From Collimonas sp. OK607 (GTDB lineage: Bacteria > Pseudomonadota > Gammaproteobacteria > Burkholderiales > Burkholderiaceae_D): a stretch of DNA of 64,000 bases. Location: positions 51,286 through 115,285 of the forward strand of contig NZ_FOKF01000013.1 of NCBI RefSeq assembly GCF_900111995.1. The letters run 5' to 3'. The notes below the pieces were generated by a model. That model made no database searches. It was not told the origin of the DNA and worked only from the letters and a program-made list of their open reading frames with translations. The translations under genes were made by a program, and so were the position numbers. Below are positions 6,679 to 14,788 of this stretch, in pieces. Positions within the stretch are counted from its first letter, which is position 1. Every line of letters begins with the position of its first letter.

Positions 6679-8988
6679 TCAGTTATCGTTGTACGGATAG
6701 GACGAACGCGGGATGCTGGTGGGCTCTTTCAAGCCGATGCCAACAAAGCCGCGCACGCCGGAACTATTGCGCCATTTCTCGAAGCGACGTGCTAATAGCG
6801 CATCCGAGAATCGGCGCATCGCGCCCAAAAATTCGCCGTTGGCCTCGGCCCACTGCTTCCAGTCGTTAAAAAGCTCAAAGGTCAGCGCCTTGGCGTTGCT
6901 GTGCAAAACACACCGATCTTCGATCCAGCGACCCATGGCATCCTCTGCTTCGAAATACTCTTCAGTGGCATCCATCACGCTTTGCGGCTGTTTGAGGCCG
7001 GTCCGCTGCCACAGCAGACAACCCTCCAGGGCCCAGGCCAAGATGCCATCGCGCTCCTGGAGCAGTTTCTCGGTGAGCTTGCCGTCCCGTCGCTCTGGCG
7101 GAATCGTTACCGTGAATGGGATCAGGTGCAGCCGCCGCTTCATGGCCTCGTCCACGTTGCGAATGGACGGTTTGTGGTTGCCGGCAATGACCAGCTTGAA
7201 GTGCGGCGTGTAGTCGAAGAAGTCCTGACGCATGAAGCGTGCGGACACCTTGTCGCCACCCGTGATCGTCTTGATCTTGGATTCGTTCCAACGCCGCCCC
7301 TGTTCGGTCTCGATCGACGCGACAAAGCGCGCGCCACGCAAACCAGCCAGATCGGTAGGATGCCGGTCCGAACGGGTTTCCATGAACGTGTCCATCGGCG
7401 CGTTGGCGGCATAGTCCCCGAGGATGGTGGCGATCACATTGACGAACACTGACTTGCCGTTGGCCCCGGTGCCGTACAAAAAGAACAACGCGTGCTCACT
7501 AGTCACTCCGGTCAGGCAGTAGCCCACCATGCGCTGCAGATAGACCATGAGTTCCGCATCGCCGCCGGTCACGTCCGACAGAAAGCCGCGCCATGTCGGA
7601 CAGTGGCCCTGGGGCAAAGCGGTGCAGACCTTGGTCATGCGGTCGGCCCGATTGTGAGTGCGAATCACGCCGCTGCGTAGATCGACGACACCGCTGGGCG
7701 TGTTCAAGAGCCAGACATCGGCGTCCCAGTGCTCGGCCATCGAGGCGTGCTTTGGGTCGCTGCGTGCGATGCGCTCCACGGCGCTGATGGTGGAGGAGCT
7801 GGCCAGTCGCGCACGCAGACGCGGCGTGTCGGCTTTAAGGGACGCGGCCCGGCAGATGTTGCGCGACAGGTGCTGGATGTAGAGTAACTGATCCGGATTC
7901 CAGCGGATCCCGGTCCACACCAGCCATTTTCCCCATTGGGCACAGTAGCGCCAGTCCTCACCATAGCGGAGTGTGAAGGCCGTGGCCAGCCCGTCCTCGG
8001 TCGTCCAGTCGAGCCCTCCCACCAGGTCGTCGTCGAGGGAGGCTTCTGTCTGACGTGCAACGGGGACACGATCACCTGCAAGCAGGAAGCCCTGGACGTC
8101 GAACCCTTGCGCGATGGCATCTGCCGCATCCCAGCCGCCCGGCTTTTCTGCTGGCGGATAGAGGATGCTGCAGGACTGTGCGCCAGCGGCCAAGATCGCC
8201 TGAGATGCACGGTCGGCGTAGTCCCAGCCCGGCTTATCACGGTCCGGCCAGATCAGTACGATCTTTCTTTCTAGTGGCGACCAGTCAGTTTTGTCGGATG
8301 GCGCGTTGGCCCCGTGCATGGCCGTGGTGGCGCAGATGCTCAGGTCAATCAGCGCCTGAGCGCATTTCTCGCCCTCAACCAAAATCACTTGGTTCGCTTG
8401 CGCGATGCCCGGCTGGTTGTACAGTGGTCGTGGATCCGGCGGCGCCATCTTGCGGCGCTTCGCATCCCAAGGTCGGAACTCCTTGCCCCGACCGGGTGGG
8501 TCGTAGCGATAGACCACGGCGATCAATTTACCGTTGATGTCCAGATAGTCCCACTTGGCGGTGGCCTGTCCGAGATCATCGACCGGCGCTTCGCGTTTGA
8601 CTTTGCGTACTGATATCGATGGAACTCGACCCAGCAGATCGCCGGCGTGTTGCAGCACCTTGGCGAAATCAGTGTGCACGTCGGCAGCCATCTGCCGTGC
8701 AATCAAATCAAAAATATCGCCGCCATCGCCGGTCGCGCGATCGGTCCATAAACCCGCTTTTTGACCGTCGAGCACGATTTCTAGACTGTCTCCCGGACTG
8801 CCCAAGATGTCACCGATATGGAATTTATAGCGACGCTTTTTGCCTGCCGGAAACAGAGTGAACAACACCGGTTCGAGCCGAGCCAAGAGCGCGGTGCGAA
8901 TCTCTTCGCGCTCTGCACTGCGGTCGACTGCGACCGGCGAGGCACAATCGTTGAAATCCAATGGGCCTCGGTTTTCTTGTTCAGTCAT
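6679..8988 (-). CDS. Phage DNA primase-helicase (P4/D5 type)
   Basis: A 769-residue two-part replication enzyme. The N-terminal half holds a Toprim-like region (VILVEGEKCAQAL at 201-213 and LIWPDRDKPGWDYA at 245-258) for primer synthesis; the C-terminal half is a D5-type superfamily 3 helicase with Walker A GTGANGKS at 506-513, a conserved RFMRQDFFDYTPHFKL segment and NHKPSIRNVDEAMKRRL. Together they would unwind and prime phage DNA at the replication fork. AGGAGG precedes ATG 8988. The upstream 42-codon gene overlaps its start by 8 nt and the resolvase gene begins 9 nt after its end. Length is normal for the family and no frameshift is seen. Confidence 0.9.
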   Translation of the reverse strand: MTEQENRGPLDFNDCASPVAVDRSAEREEIRTALLARLEPVLFTLFPAGKKRRYKFHIGDILGSPGDSLEIVLDGQKAGLWTDRATGDGGDIFDLIARQMAADVHTDFAKVLQHAGDLLGRVPSISVRKVKREAPVDDLGQATAKWDYLDINGKLIAVVYRYDPPGRGKEFRPWDAKRRKMAPPDPRPLYNQPGIAQANQVILVEGEKCAQALIDLSICATTAMHGANAPSDKTDWSPLERKIVLIWPDRDKPGWDYADRASQAILAAGAQSCSILYPPAEKPGGWDAADAIAQGFDVQGFLLAGDRVPVARQTEASLDDDLVGGLDWTTEDGLATAFTLRYGEDWRYCAQWGKWLVWTGIRWNPDQLLYIQHLSRNICRAASLKADTPRLRARLASSSTISAVERIARSDPKHASMAEHWDADVWLLNTPSGVVDLRSGVIRTHNRADRMTKVCTALPQGHCPTWRGFLSDVTGGDAELMVYLQRMVGYCLTGVTSEHALFFLYGTGANGKSVFVNVIATILGDYAANAPMDTFMETRSDRHPTDLAGLRGARFVASIETEQGRRWNESKIKTITGGDKVSARFMRQDFFDYTPHFKLVIAGNHKPSIRNVDEAMKRRLHLIPFTVTIPPERRDGKLTEKLLQERDGILAWALEGCLLWQRTGLKQPQSVMDATEEYFEAEDAMGRWIEDRCVLHSNAKALTFELFNDWKQWAEANGEFLGAMRRFSDALLARRFEKWRNSSGVRGFVGIGLKEPTSIPRSSYPYNDN

Positions 8989-9109
8989 CGGATACCTCCT
9001 GCGCCGTGTTGGTCAGGTCGTGCATCGGCCGATTCATCGTGTAGGTCGCTTCGTGGGCATCGACAAACGGCCCGTTCGTCGCCACAGACGGTGTTGTCAT
9101 TGTTTTCAT
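8981..9109 (-). CDS. Very small unknown phage protein (42 aa)
   Basis: An ATG at 9109 overlaps the TGA of the nuclease gene as ATGA, with GGAGA eight bases upstream, and the frame runs 42 codons to overlap the primase start. The product begins MKTMTTPSVATNGPFVD. The double overlap suggests genuine translational coupling; there is no recognisable domain. Confidence 0.5.
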   Translation of the reverse strand: MKTMTTPSVATNGPFVDAHEATYTMNRPMHDLTNTAQEVSDD

Positions 9110-9843
9110 GGAGCAGTTCTCCAGCAACGATCTGCCCACACGCAGAACTTGCATTCAAAATGGGTGGAGTCGGTGAACGAGCGGGGTAGCAGGTCACCCG
9201 ATTCAGTGGCGGTGATCACGCGTGCCGCGCGGTCCGACATGCGCTGCGCCAGTCCCGCATCAAACGGAATCAACTCGGCGTAGATTTCCATCGTGTCTGC
9301 GTTCACCGCTGTGAACAGTGCAGGGTGCTCGTGCAACTCCAGGTAGCTCTGGTACAGCGCAATCTGTGCGGCATAGATGGGCTTCGATACGGCCAACTTG
9401 TGCTTCTCCACATCGCGCCACGACTTGGCTCCGAGACACTTGTTTTCCCAAAGCGATGGGTAGGCAAAGCCGTCTGGGCCACCGATCAGTACGCCATCGA
9501 CGTGACCGCGCAGCCGCCCGCCTGCGACTGAGAAACCAAACTGGCGGCCATCGGCATCCTCAGTTTTGAGGATGAATCCAGCCAGCCGAAGCCAGCGGAT
9601 CACCATGTCCTCGGTGCGATGGCCGCGCTCGAAGATGCGCAGCAACCGTCCCGAAAAACCTTTGCGGTGATCGACCGGCGCCTTCGCATATTCGTATTGC
9701 AGTTGGCGCTCGCAGGCAGCACCCAGGCGCGATGCGCCCAGGTATTCACGCGGGGCCGTGGCATCCCGCTCGGTTTCCAGCGCCTGGTCAAACAGTGCCT
9801 GGAGCCGGCCCGAAAGACTTGCCGTTGCATTGAAATCGATCAT
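9106..9843 (-). CDS. Cas4-like PD-(D/E)XK exonuclease with Fe-S cysteines
   Basis: A 245-residue RecB-family nuclease. The catalytic plan is GHVDGVLIGG (D116), LWENK (E133, K135) and the following AAQIALYQSYL (Q160). Four cysteines in the Cas4/AddB arrangement, C44 and C231-x2-C234-x5-C240, should hold a 4Fe-4S cluster. It stands in a phage recombination block next to a Sak4-like ATPase, so it probably acts as the 5'-3' exonuclease of a single-strand annealing or strand-exchange system. No CRISPR array or cas genes are present, so a role in spacer acquisition is not indicated. Its start overlaps the end of the preceding zinc protein gene by 4 nt. Confidence 0.8.
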   Translation of the reverse strand: MIDFNATASLSGRLQALFDQALETERDATAPREYLGASRLGAACERQLQYEYAKAPVDHRKGFSGRLLRIFERGHRTEDMVIRWLRLAGFILKTEDADGRQFGFSVAGGRLRGHVDGVLIGGPDGFAYPSLWENKCLGAKSWRDVEKHKLAVSKPIYAAQIALYQSYLELHEHPALFTAVNADTMEIYAELIPFDAGLAQRMSDRAARVITATESGDLLPRSFTDSTHFECKFCVWADRCWRTAP

Positions 9844-10331
9844 GGCTTGGTCTCCCAGAGCCGGTCATCCTCGAGGTCCGCGAAAGAATCCGCAGTTGGC
9901 GGCATGATGGGATCGCTGATCGGCGCCGTTCCCAGCATGTGCACCGGCGGATATTTGCTGCGCTCGTGCTGCGCAGCCATTTCATCCACGTAGGCGGTGA
10001 CGATGGCCTCGATCACTGACAAGGCATCGACTTCCGAGTAAGCCCCGAGGGGTTTGTCGAAGCCGATCGCGCTGGCCGCCTCTCCGAAGAATTTGAGGCA
10101 CGTGCGCATGGCTGCTTTTTCCAGGGGGGTGGCATCAACCATGGCAGCCTCTGGCGACAAGCCCTTGTTGAGCGCGTGGCTCCACGTCCCATACAGTTTG
10201 TGGAATGCGTTCTGGCACCGGCGTGAGCAGAACACCCAATCGACGGGGTAGCGTCGGGGATCTCCGCAGCGGTAACGGTTGTCGCTGCAACCCAGGCCCC
10301 GCGCCTGACGTGAGCAGATCCAGCATTTCAT
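9840..10331 (-). CDS. Zinc-finger phage protein (DUF6511-like)
   Basis: 163 residues with an N-terminal zinc ribbon (MKCWICSRQARGLGC, YRC, FCSRRCQNAFHKLYG) followed by a helical region and a proline-rich C-terminus. The CxxC...CxxxC pattern with a following FH is the form seen in DUF6511 proteins of tailed phages, whose function is unknown. It lies between the DUF669-like gene and the Cas4-like nuclease in the recombination block and is translationally coupled to the latter. Confidence 0.6.
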   Translation of the reverse strand: MKCWICSRQARGLGCSDNRYRCGDPRRYPVDWVFCSRRCQNAFHKLYGTWSHALNKGLSPEAAMVDATPLEKAAMRTCLKFFGEAASAIGFDKPLGAYSEVDALSVIEAIVTAYVDEMAAQHERSKYPPVHMLGTAPISDPIMPPTADSFADLEDDRLWETKP

Positions 10332-10343
10332 GACTGCTCCTCA

Positions 10344-10988
10344 TCACTGCGCCCACGATGGCTTGCCCGTCGCGGCCGGCAGGGCAGGCCGTGCCGGTGC
10401 GGCATAGACTGGCGCAGCCTGCGCCGGAGCACCGGAATTACCTCCACCGGTCCCACCCTTGGACACACTCCCCATCAGGACAGCGTAGTCCTTGTGATCG
10501 GGCTCGATCGCGATCTTGACGACATTGCGATCCTCGCCCTTGGCATCCTTCTCCACATCGACGCGGGCGATGAACTCGATCCCGTCCAGATCAGCGAAGC
10601 TGTTGATGCGGCGCGCGGCCGCCGCCTGCGGCGTGTTGTCCTGCGGGTGGACATTGCGCGCGCTGTTGAGCGCGGCGCGGATGAAGCTGCGACCCATCTG
10701 GCCCCAGGTCGGCCCCTTCTTGGAATGCAGTCCGATGTTCGACCACATCTTGCGTTTGGCGAACGGGCCGCAGGTGACGACAAACTCACAAGCGAGATAC
10801 ACTGCGCCAGTCTCAAAGGACTCGGTGGCATAGCCGCCAGTCCACCCTTGGCTGTGGTCGTCATGACCACCGGGTTTGATGGTCATGCGCAGTGGCACGA
10901 TGGTGCCCTTGGGAATCAGGTCGAATGCACCATGCTGGGCTTCGGCATCATTGAAATCGTTCCAGTTGCTCGGTGTTTGGTTGTTCAT
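10344..10988 (-). CDS. DUF669-like phage protein, probable ssDNA-binding partner
   Basis: A 214-residue protein: the first 170 residues are a compact, charged domain (FDLIPKGTIVPLRMTIKPGG near 22-41, ARVDVEKDAKGEDRNVVKIAI near 140-160) and the tail is low-complexity Gly/Ala/Pro ending PSWAQ, which looks like the flexible tail of single-stranded DNA-binding proteins. Proteins of this kind sit beside Sak4-type recombinases in siphophages. Assignment rests on position and general sequence character, not on a diagnostic motif. ATG 10988 lies 10 nt after the ATPase stop. Confidence 0.55.
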   Translation of the reverse strand: MNNQTPSNWNDFNDAEAQHGAFDLIPKGTIVPLRMTIKPGGHDDHSQGWTGGYATESFETGAVYLACEFVVTCGPFAKRKMWSNIGLHSKKGPTWGQMGRSFIRAALNSARNVHPQDNTPQAAAARRINSFADLDGIEFIARVDVEKDAKGEDRNVVKIAIEPDHKDYAVLMGSVSKGGTGGGNSGAPAQAAPVYAAPARPALPAATGKPSWAQ

Positions 10989-10998
10989 GAGATGTCCT

Positions 10999-11835
10999 TT
11001 AAATTGATGGGTCCTGCTGTGCCGGCAGGTCTTGGTCCTTGTCTTGGCCCAGGCACTTGGCGATCAGTTTTCCGAGGTGGGGCTCCTCGATGGCTTCCAG
11101 CCGGCCGCTGCGGTCCTTGGATGGATAGCCAAACGGGTTGTCTGCGCGGGTGACAAAACCCCGGTAGCTGGTACCGTCATCGGCCTTGAGGATCGCCAGC
11201 GTCACGACCTCATCAAGGACACCGGGCAGCTCCAGCGCGGTCTTGCTGCCTTCCAGTTGCAACTGGTAAAAGCGCCGGTTGAAGTCGTCGGTTTTCTCTT
11301 CCAGGATGGCGACGTAGATGACGTGCTTGTCCCGCACGTGCTGCAGGTGCGTAAGCGCCGTAATCATTTCCTGCCCCAGCAGGCCATACGCACCCCGGTT
11401 GTCGGGTTTGCCGGTCTTCTCGCTGAAGGCCTGCGGCTGGGTCTTGCACCAGGCAAAGCACAATCGCGAGAGGACCGTCAGGCTGTCGACGAAGTAGGTG
11501 TCGTACTTGGCCAGCTGCGCCGGGTCCCCGAATTTGGTGCAGACGTGCTGGAAATGCGGTTCGGAGAACGCCTGTTCGGCACTGGCGGTGGGCATGGGCC
11601 CGGCCAGGAATACCACCAGATCACGGAACTCCGGCCAGGTGCGCGGGCGCACCGTGTCACCGGGCCAGTCCCGCACCGACAGGTCGCCGGCCTCGAGGTC
11701 GACGAACAGGGTGGTGTCGGCAGGCAGTGTTTTGAGCTGGGTGGTTTTACCCACGCCCGGGAATCCGACCAGTCCGACCTTGGCGCTGTGGCGTTCCTTG
11801 AGCCGTTCTTCGGCGGAGATGATTGGCAGTGCCAT
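10999..11835 (-). CDS. Sak4-like RecA-fold ATPase
   Basis: A 278-residue NTPase with Walker A GFPGVGKTTQL at 24-34 and a Walker B-like KYDTYFVDSLT. A Sak4/AAA_24 protein of this length is a minimal RecA-type single-strand annealing or strand-exchange protein that works with phage SSB. The frame could open at GTG 11838 but ATG 11835, sharing its A with the stop of the upstream gene (TGATG), is more likely. It heads the recombination subset (ATPase, DUF669-like, zinc protein, Cas4-like nuclease). Confidence 0.7.
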   Translation of the reverse strand: MALPIISAEERLKERHSAKVGLVGFPGVGKTTQLKTLPADTTLFVDLEAGDLSVRDWPGDTVRPRTWPEFRDLVVFLAGPMPTASAEQAFSEPHFQHVCTKFGDPAQLAKYDTYFVDSLTVLSRLCFAWCKTQPQAFSEKTGKPDNRGAYGLLGQEMITALTHLQHVRDKHVIYVAILEEKTDDFNRRFYQLQLEGSKTALELPGVLDEVVTLAILKADDGTSYRGFVTRADNPFGYPSKDRSGRLEAIEEPHLGKLIAKCLGQDKDQDLPAQQDPSI

Positions 11836-12584
11836 CACGCCACCTCGCGAATCAGCTCAGTCACGGCCGGGTTCCAGAGGATCTGGTAGCCGGAGTGCCC
11901 GTTGCGCGAGAATGGCAGTGCCTCGGCCCACTGCTGGCCGGCATCCGTCAACTCCCAATCATCGCGGTCGTTTTTGAACTGAAATCCCAGGGTCTGCAAG
12001 CGCGTATTGATGGCGCGCGCCGACATACCGACCCGTTCGCCCACTTGGGTGGGGTTGAGGCTGCAGATCGGTTCATTAGCCGCTGGCAGCACTTTGCGCA
12101 AGGACTCGACCGCCAGACCGGTGTTGTCATGGATCACGGTCAGGGTTGCTGCCATTGCGATACCGGGTTTGACGCCAGGCACCCGGGCAATTGCTTCGCC
12201 GATGGACAGGATGGCGTTGACTTTGTCGTGCGTCGGCGTTGGCAGGGCTGCAATCGGCCCGCCCGGCGCATACGATCCGGTCTTGCGGATCGATGGCAGA
12301 ACGTCGTGGGTGACCCAGCGCTTGAACCGCTTGGCTTCAGGTTTGCGGCTGCCAAGCACCAGATTGAAGAGCCCAGACTCGTTGACCACGGTCATATCCT
12401 GCGGCCCACCGGGGGTGTGAATTGAATTCACACCCTTTTCGTCATCATCAAGGCGCTCCAGAGCTTTGCGATCGAGGCTCAAGGTAGACAACACGTCGGC
12501 TGCGACAAACATCGGTTCGCCGTTGTCATCCATGCAGACGCGCACGTTGTGGGTCTCGAAATTGAAAGCGACGAGTTGATTCAT
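11835..12584 (-). CDS. BRO-family antirepressor
   Basis: 249 residues. The N-terminal Bro-N domain (QLVAFNFETHNVRVCMDD, FVAADVLSTLSL, VVNESGLFNLVLGSRKPEAK, FKRWVTHDVLPSIRKTGSY) fills residues 3-108; the C-terminal half contains a winged-helix-like domain (LNPTQVGERVGMSARAIN, LQTLGFQFKND) as in phage antirepressors of the KilAC/ANT type. Such proteins inactivate the prophage repressor or regulate early transcription. It begins within the overlapping ATGA of the previous gene. No CI-like repressor is evident within the window. Confidence 0.85.
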   Translation of the reverse strand: MNQLVAFNFETHNVRVCMDDNGEPMFVAADVLSTLSLDRKALERLDDDEKGVNSIHTPGGPQDMTVVNESGLFNLVLGSRKPEAKRFKRWVTHDVLPSIRKTGSYAPGGPIAALPTPTHDKVNAILSIGEAIARVPGVKPGIAMAATLTVIHDNTGLAVESLRKVLPAANEPICSLNPTQVGERVGMSARAINTRLQTLGFQFKNDRDDWELTDAGQQWAEALPFSRNGHSGYQILWNPAVTELIREVA

Positions 12585-12871
12585 TTCGTCACCTCCGCAG
12601 CGATTGCGCCGATGGTGTCTGCGCCGAGGCAGCCGCGATCACGAGCAAGGGTGTAGAGGTTTTCCAGTGCGCTGCGGCGGCGGTAGATGACGCTGCCCTC
12701 TACGCTGAGCGTCTGGATGGCGAATGCCATTTCGTCCAGCGTCGCATCGAGCAAGGGTTTCTCGACCGTGTCGCCGTACTGGTCCTGGTAGCGGAGCGTT
12801 GTGGTCAGATGCTCGCCGGAGTAGGCGCCGAGCTTGGCTTGAAGGGCTTGGTAAAGGGTGAGAGTTTTCAT
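12581..12871 (-). CDS. Unknown phage protein (96 aa)
   Basis: Short, acidic, helical protein (LTLYQALQAKLGAYSGEHL at the N-terminus, MAFAIQTLSVEGSVIYRRR in the middle). ATGA overlaps at both ends tie it to its neighbours in the early operon. No conserved motif is recognised. Confidence 0.65.
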   Translation of the reverse strand: MKTLTLYQALQAKLGAYSGEHLTTTLRYQDQYGDTVEKPLLDATLDEMAFAIQTLSVEGSVIYRRRSALENLYTLARDRGCLGADTIGAIAAEVTK

Positions 12872-13386
12872 TCGTGGTTCTCCTGGATGAAGGCGAGCCG
12901 GTAGCTCGGTTTGCCGGGTTTGACGGTGCGGGCCTGCGCGAACTGCTCCTTGAGCGCCGGGGGCCAGGCGTTGAAGCGGGATTCGGGAATCGAGTACTCG
13001 GTGTCGATGTAGTCCTCGACCTTGTCGCCAGCGGCGGCGATGCGCGCTGCAGTGACCGAAAGTTGCACCTGATCCCAGGTCACTTTTTTAGGTAGATCGA
13101 CCGTGATACGAAGTGATCCGTCGGTCAGGTGGCAAACGCCAAAATCACGGCCATTGGCTTGTCGTGTGGCGTGAGCCTGTTCGGCATAACGTTGGTCCAA
13201 CGCGGCGTGCACGCGATCCAGGACGCCCTTGACCATCGATTGCAGCGCCAGTAGATTGGTGTGCGCTTCCTGCAACTGGCTCGGTGGCAGCGCGGCGATT
13301 TGTGTGACGCTCATCTCGGCAAGCGGCAGCGCAGCCAGATCGCTGACCGGAATGCTGGGAATTTGCGCTGGTGTAGGGCGGTTCAT
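12868..13386 (-). CDS. Unknown phage early protein (172 aa)
   Basis: ATG 13386 is preceded by AGGAGG and overlaps the stop of the HTH gene (TGCAGCATG region); the longer frame has no ribosome site. The central part HTNLLALQSMVKGVLDRVHAALDQRYAEQ looks like an amphipathic helix, and the C-terminal half is rich in charged residues (PKKVTWDQVQLSV, EYSIPESRFNAW). Not recognised; similar proteins of this size occur at the start of recombination operons in Burkholderiales prophages. Confidence 0.6.
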   Translation of the reverse strand: MNRPTPAQIPSIPVSDLAALPLAEMSVTQIAALPPSQLQEAHTNLLALQSMVKGVLDRVHAALDQRYAEQAHATRQANGRDFGVCHLTDGSLRITVDLPKKVTWDQVQLSVTAARIAAAGDKVEDYIDTEYSIPESRFNAWPPALKEQFAQARTVKPGKPSYRLAFIQENHE

Positions 13387-13595
13387 GCTGCACCTCCTGT
13401 ATGAACAGCTTCGGAGGTGCTCTTGCGCAGACATTCGGTTTCGTAGGCTTCGATATCCTCAATGCGATAGAGAACGCGTCCTTGCAGCTTCAGAAAAACA
13501 GGGCCGATTCCTTCAGACCGCCAGCGTTCAAGTGTCGCTTCGCTGACGTCCCAACGGTCGGCCAATTGGCGTTGATTAAGATGTTTGATATTCAC
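13383..13595 (-). CDS. AlpA/Xis-like HTH protein
   Basis: A 70-residue product if translation starts at GTG 13595, which follows AAAGGAG by seven bases; the longer frame to 13730 has no ribosome site. It is a MerR-like winged helix of the phage excisionase/AlpA type: LNQRQLADRWDVSEATLERW at 5-24 and RVLYRIEDIEAYE. Such proteins bind direct repeats to bend DNA for excision or activate early promoters. Three ATGTACGGG repeats lie 55-100 bp upstream. It is the first gene of the 8-kb early operon. Confidence 0.75.
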   Translation of the reverse strand: MNIKHLNQRQLADRWDVSEATLERWRSEGIGPVFLKLQGRVLYRIEDIEAYETECLRKSTSEAVHTGGAA

Positions 13596-13648
13596 GTATT
13601 TGCTCCTTTCGGTTAGTGCGGGTACGTGAATACAGTTTGAATTTTGGG

Positions 13649-13692
13649 ATGTACGGGTGTCTGCCGCTGCCATGTACGGGCTGATGTACGGG
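13649..13692. promoter_or_regulatory. Three direct repeats ATGTACGGG upstream of the Xis/AlpA-like gene
   Basis: Exact 9-bp copies at 13649-13657, 13672-13680 and 13684-13692 (spacing 23 and 12 bp) lie between the first early gene and the terminator of the two-gene cassette. Arrayed repeats of this size are typical operators or excisionase sites. No clear -10/-35 pair is seen next to them. Confidence 0.55.
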
Positions 13693-13728
13693 CGTAGCAA
13701 AAGCGGAGAATTTTGGAGGGGAGAAAGC

Positions 13729-13754
13729 AAAAAAACCGCCCGAAGGCGGTTTTG
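13729..13754 (-). terminator. Terminator of the two-gene cassette
   Basis: On the minus strand CCGCC-TTCG-GGCGG flanked by A/T pairs ends in seven T residues, 25 nt after the stop of the 13778 gene. Confidence 0.75.
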
Positions 13755-13777
13755 CTATTGGTTACGGCGTGATCCGG

Positions 13778-14788
13778 CTAATCGAGGTCGAATCCGTACT
13801 GGCCCTTTTCAGGGTTGACGATGTAGTCCTGCCAATCGGCGTTGCCGCTGAAAAGGTTTTGCATGCGCTGACTCTTACCGGACTGTTTGTCCGAGTATGC
13901 CGCGGCCAAAATCTCTTTTGCGCTGAGCAAGACGCGTTCATTTTGGAACTGGTCAAACATATATTTGATAGCGGCCGCCTGGCGCGCACCCTTGATCACC
14001 CACGGTTTGACCTTGCTGCGGATAGTGAGAGTATTCGTGTACTCGTCGAAATTGACTGACAGGGCTGGCCGCAGGGTACCGTCGGCCGGCATCGTCAGTA
14101 TGCGATGCAGCAGATCCATGTCGAGACACGGTTTCGGCACATCCGGGACGATCACGTCGCGCAGGGAAGCAAAACGGTAATTCCTGGGCGGACGAATGAA
14201 ATCGGGCAGCGCCACGCCCGATGACAGAATGAGTCCCTGGTCTGGAAGCGTTTGGGAGCTAAAGTGACGGAACACGTCATCGACCGACTGCGCCAGTCCA
14301 CGTACCAGCCAGACATCGGTGTGGGCAGCACCGATTCGGGCTTTGCCGAGGTGCCACAATACACCGTTCAGCGGTGGCAATTCGAGTCCATTGCGCAATG
14401 CTTGCGGAATGGTGAGCAGGTCGGCAATCAGGTTCAGAAATTTGGTGGACTGGACGCAATAGACTGCCGCCTCAACGGCTGGGACGTATTTCCGTCGAAA
14501 TGTCTGTGGGCATCGGTAACGATAGCGGGATGGGTCGTCGTCCTCTTCGAGCTCAACGGTAATCCGCTCATCGTCACGAATTGCAGGGTAGTGGCTAGCA
14601 TAGCCGATGCATTCTGCCCATGCCGATAATTGCGGTACAGACAGCGATGTCGTGCGCGAGATATCCCAACCGGGCACGCCGTGAAGGCGTTGCCCGTCGC
14701 CGCCACTGACCGACTGGCGAGACTGCTCGAACAGGCTAGTCAGGTCAAGCAGCGATTGCGTCGACAGGTTCGGCAAGGACGTCACCAA
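13778..14788 (-). CDS. Unknown cargo protein B (336 aa), possible C-terminal winged helix
   Basis: I do not recognise this protein. It starts TTG-GTG around 14788 and overlaps the end of the upstream gene by about 44 nt with AAAGAG nearby, so the two are coupled. Sequence stretches suggest a soluble protein: VELEEDDDPSRYRYRCPQ near 79-95, a hydrophobic helix pair near 105-140, and a C-terminal segment TNTLTIRSKVKPWVIKG followed by KYMFDQFQNERVLLSAKEIL that has the pattern of a winged-helix DNA- or effector-binding domain. No signal peptide, membrane helix or known catalytic motif. It ends 25 nt before an intrinsic terminator, giving a self-contained unit. Confidence 0.65.
   Translation of the reverse strand: MVTSLPNLSTQSLLDLTSLFEQSRQSVSGGDGQRLHGVPGWDISRTTSLSVPQLSAWAECIGYASHYPAIRDDERITVELEEDDDPSRYRYRCPQTFRRKYVPAVEAAVYCVQSTKFLNLIADLLTIPQALRNGLELPPLNGVLWHLGKARIGAAHTDVWLVRGLAQSVDDVFRHFSSQTLPDQGLILSSGVALPDFIRPPRNYRFASLRDVIVPDVPKPCLDMDLLHRILTMPADGTLRPALSVNFDEYTNTLTIRSKVKPWVIKGARQAAAIKYMFDQFQNERVLLSAKEILAAAYSDKQSGKSQRMQNLFSGNADWQDYIVNPEKGQYGFDLD

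Noticed and set aside
9106..9843. Cas4-like nuclease as a sign of a CRISPR system
   Set aside because: No repeat-spacer array and no other cas genes are visible; phage recombination context explains it.
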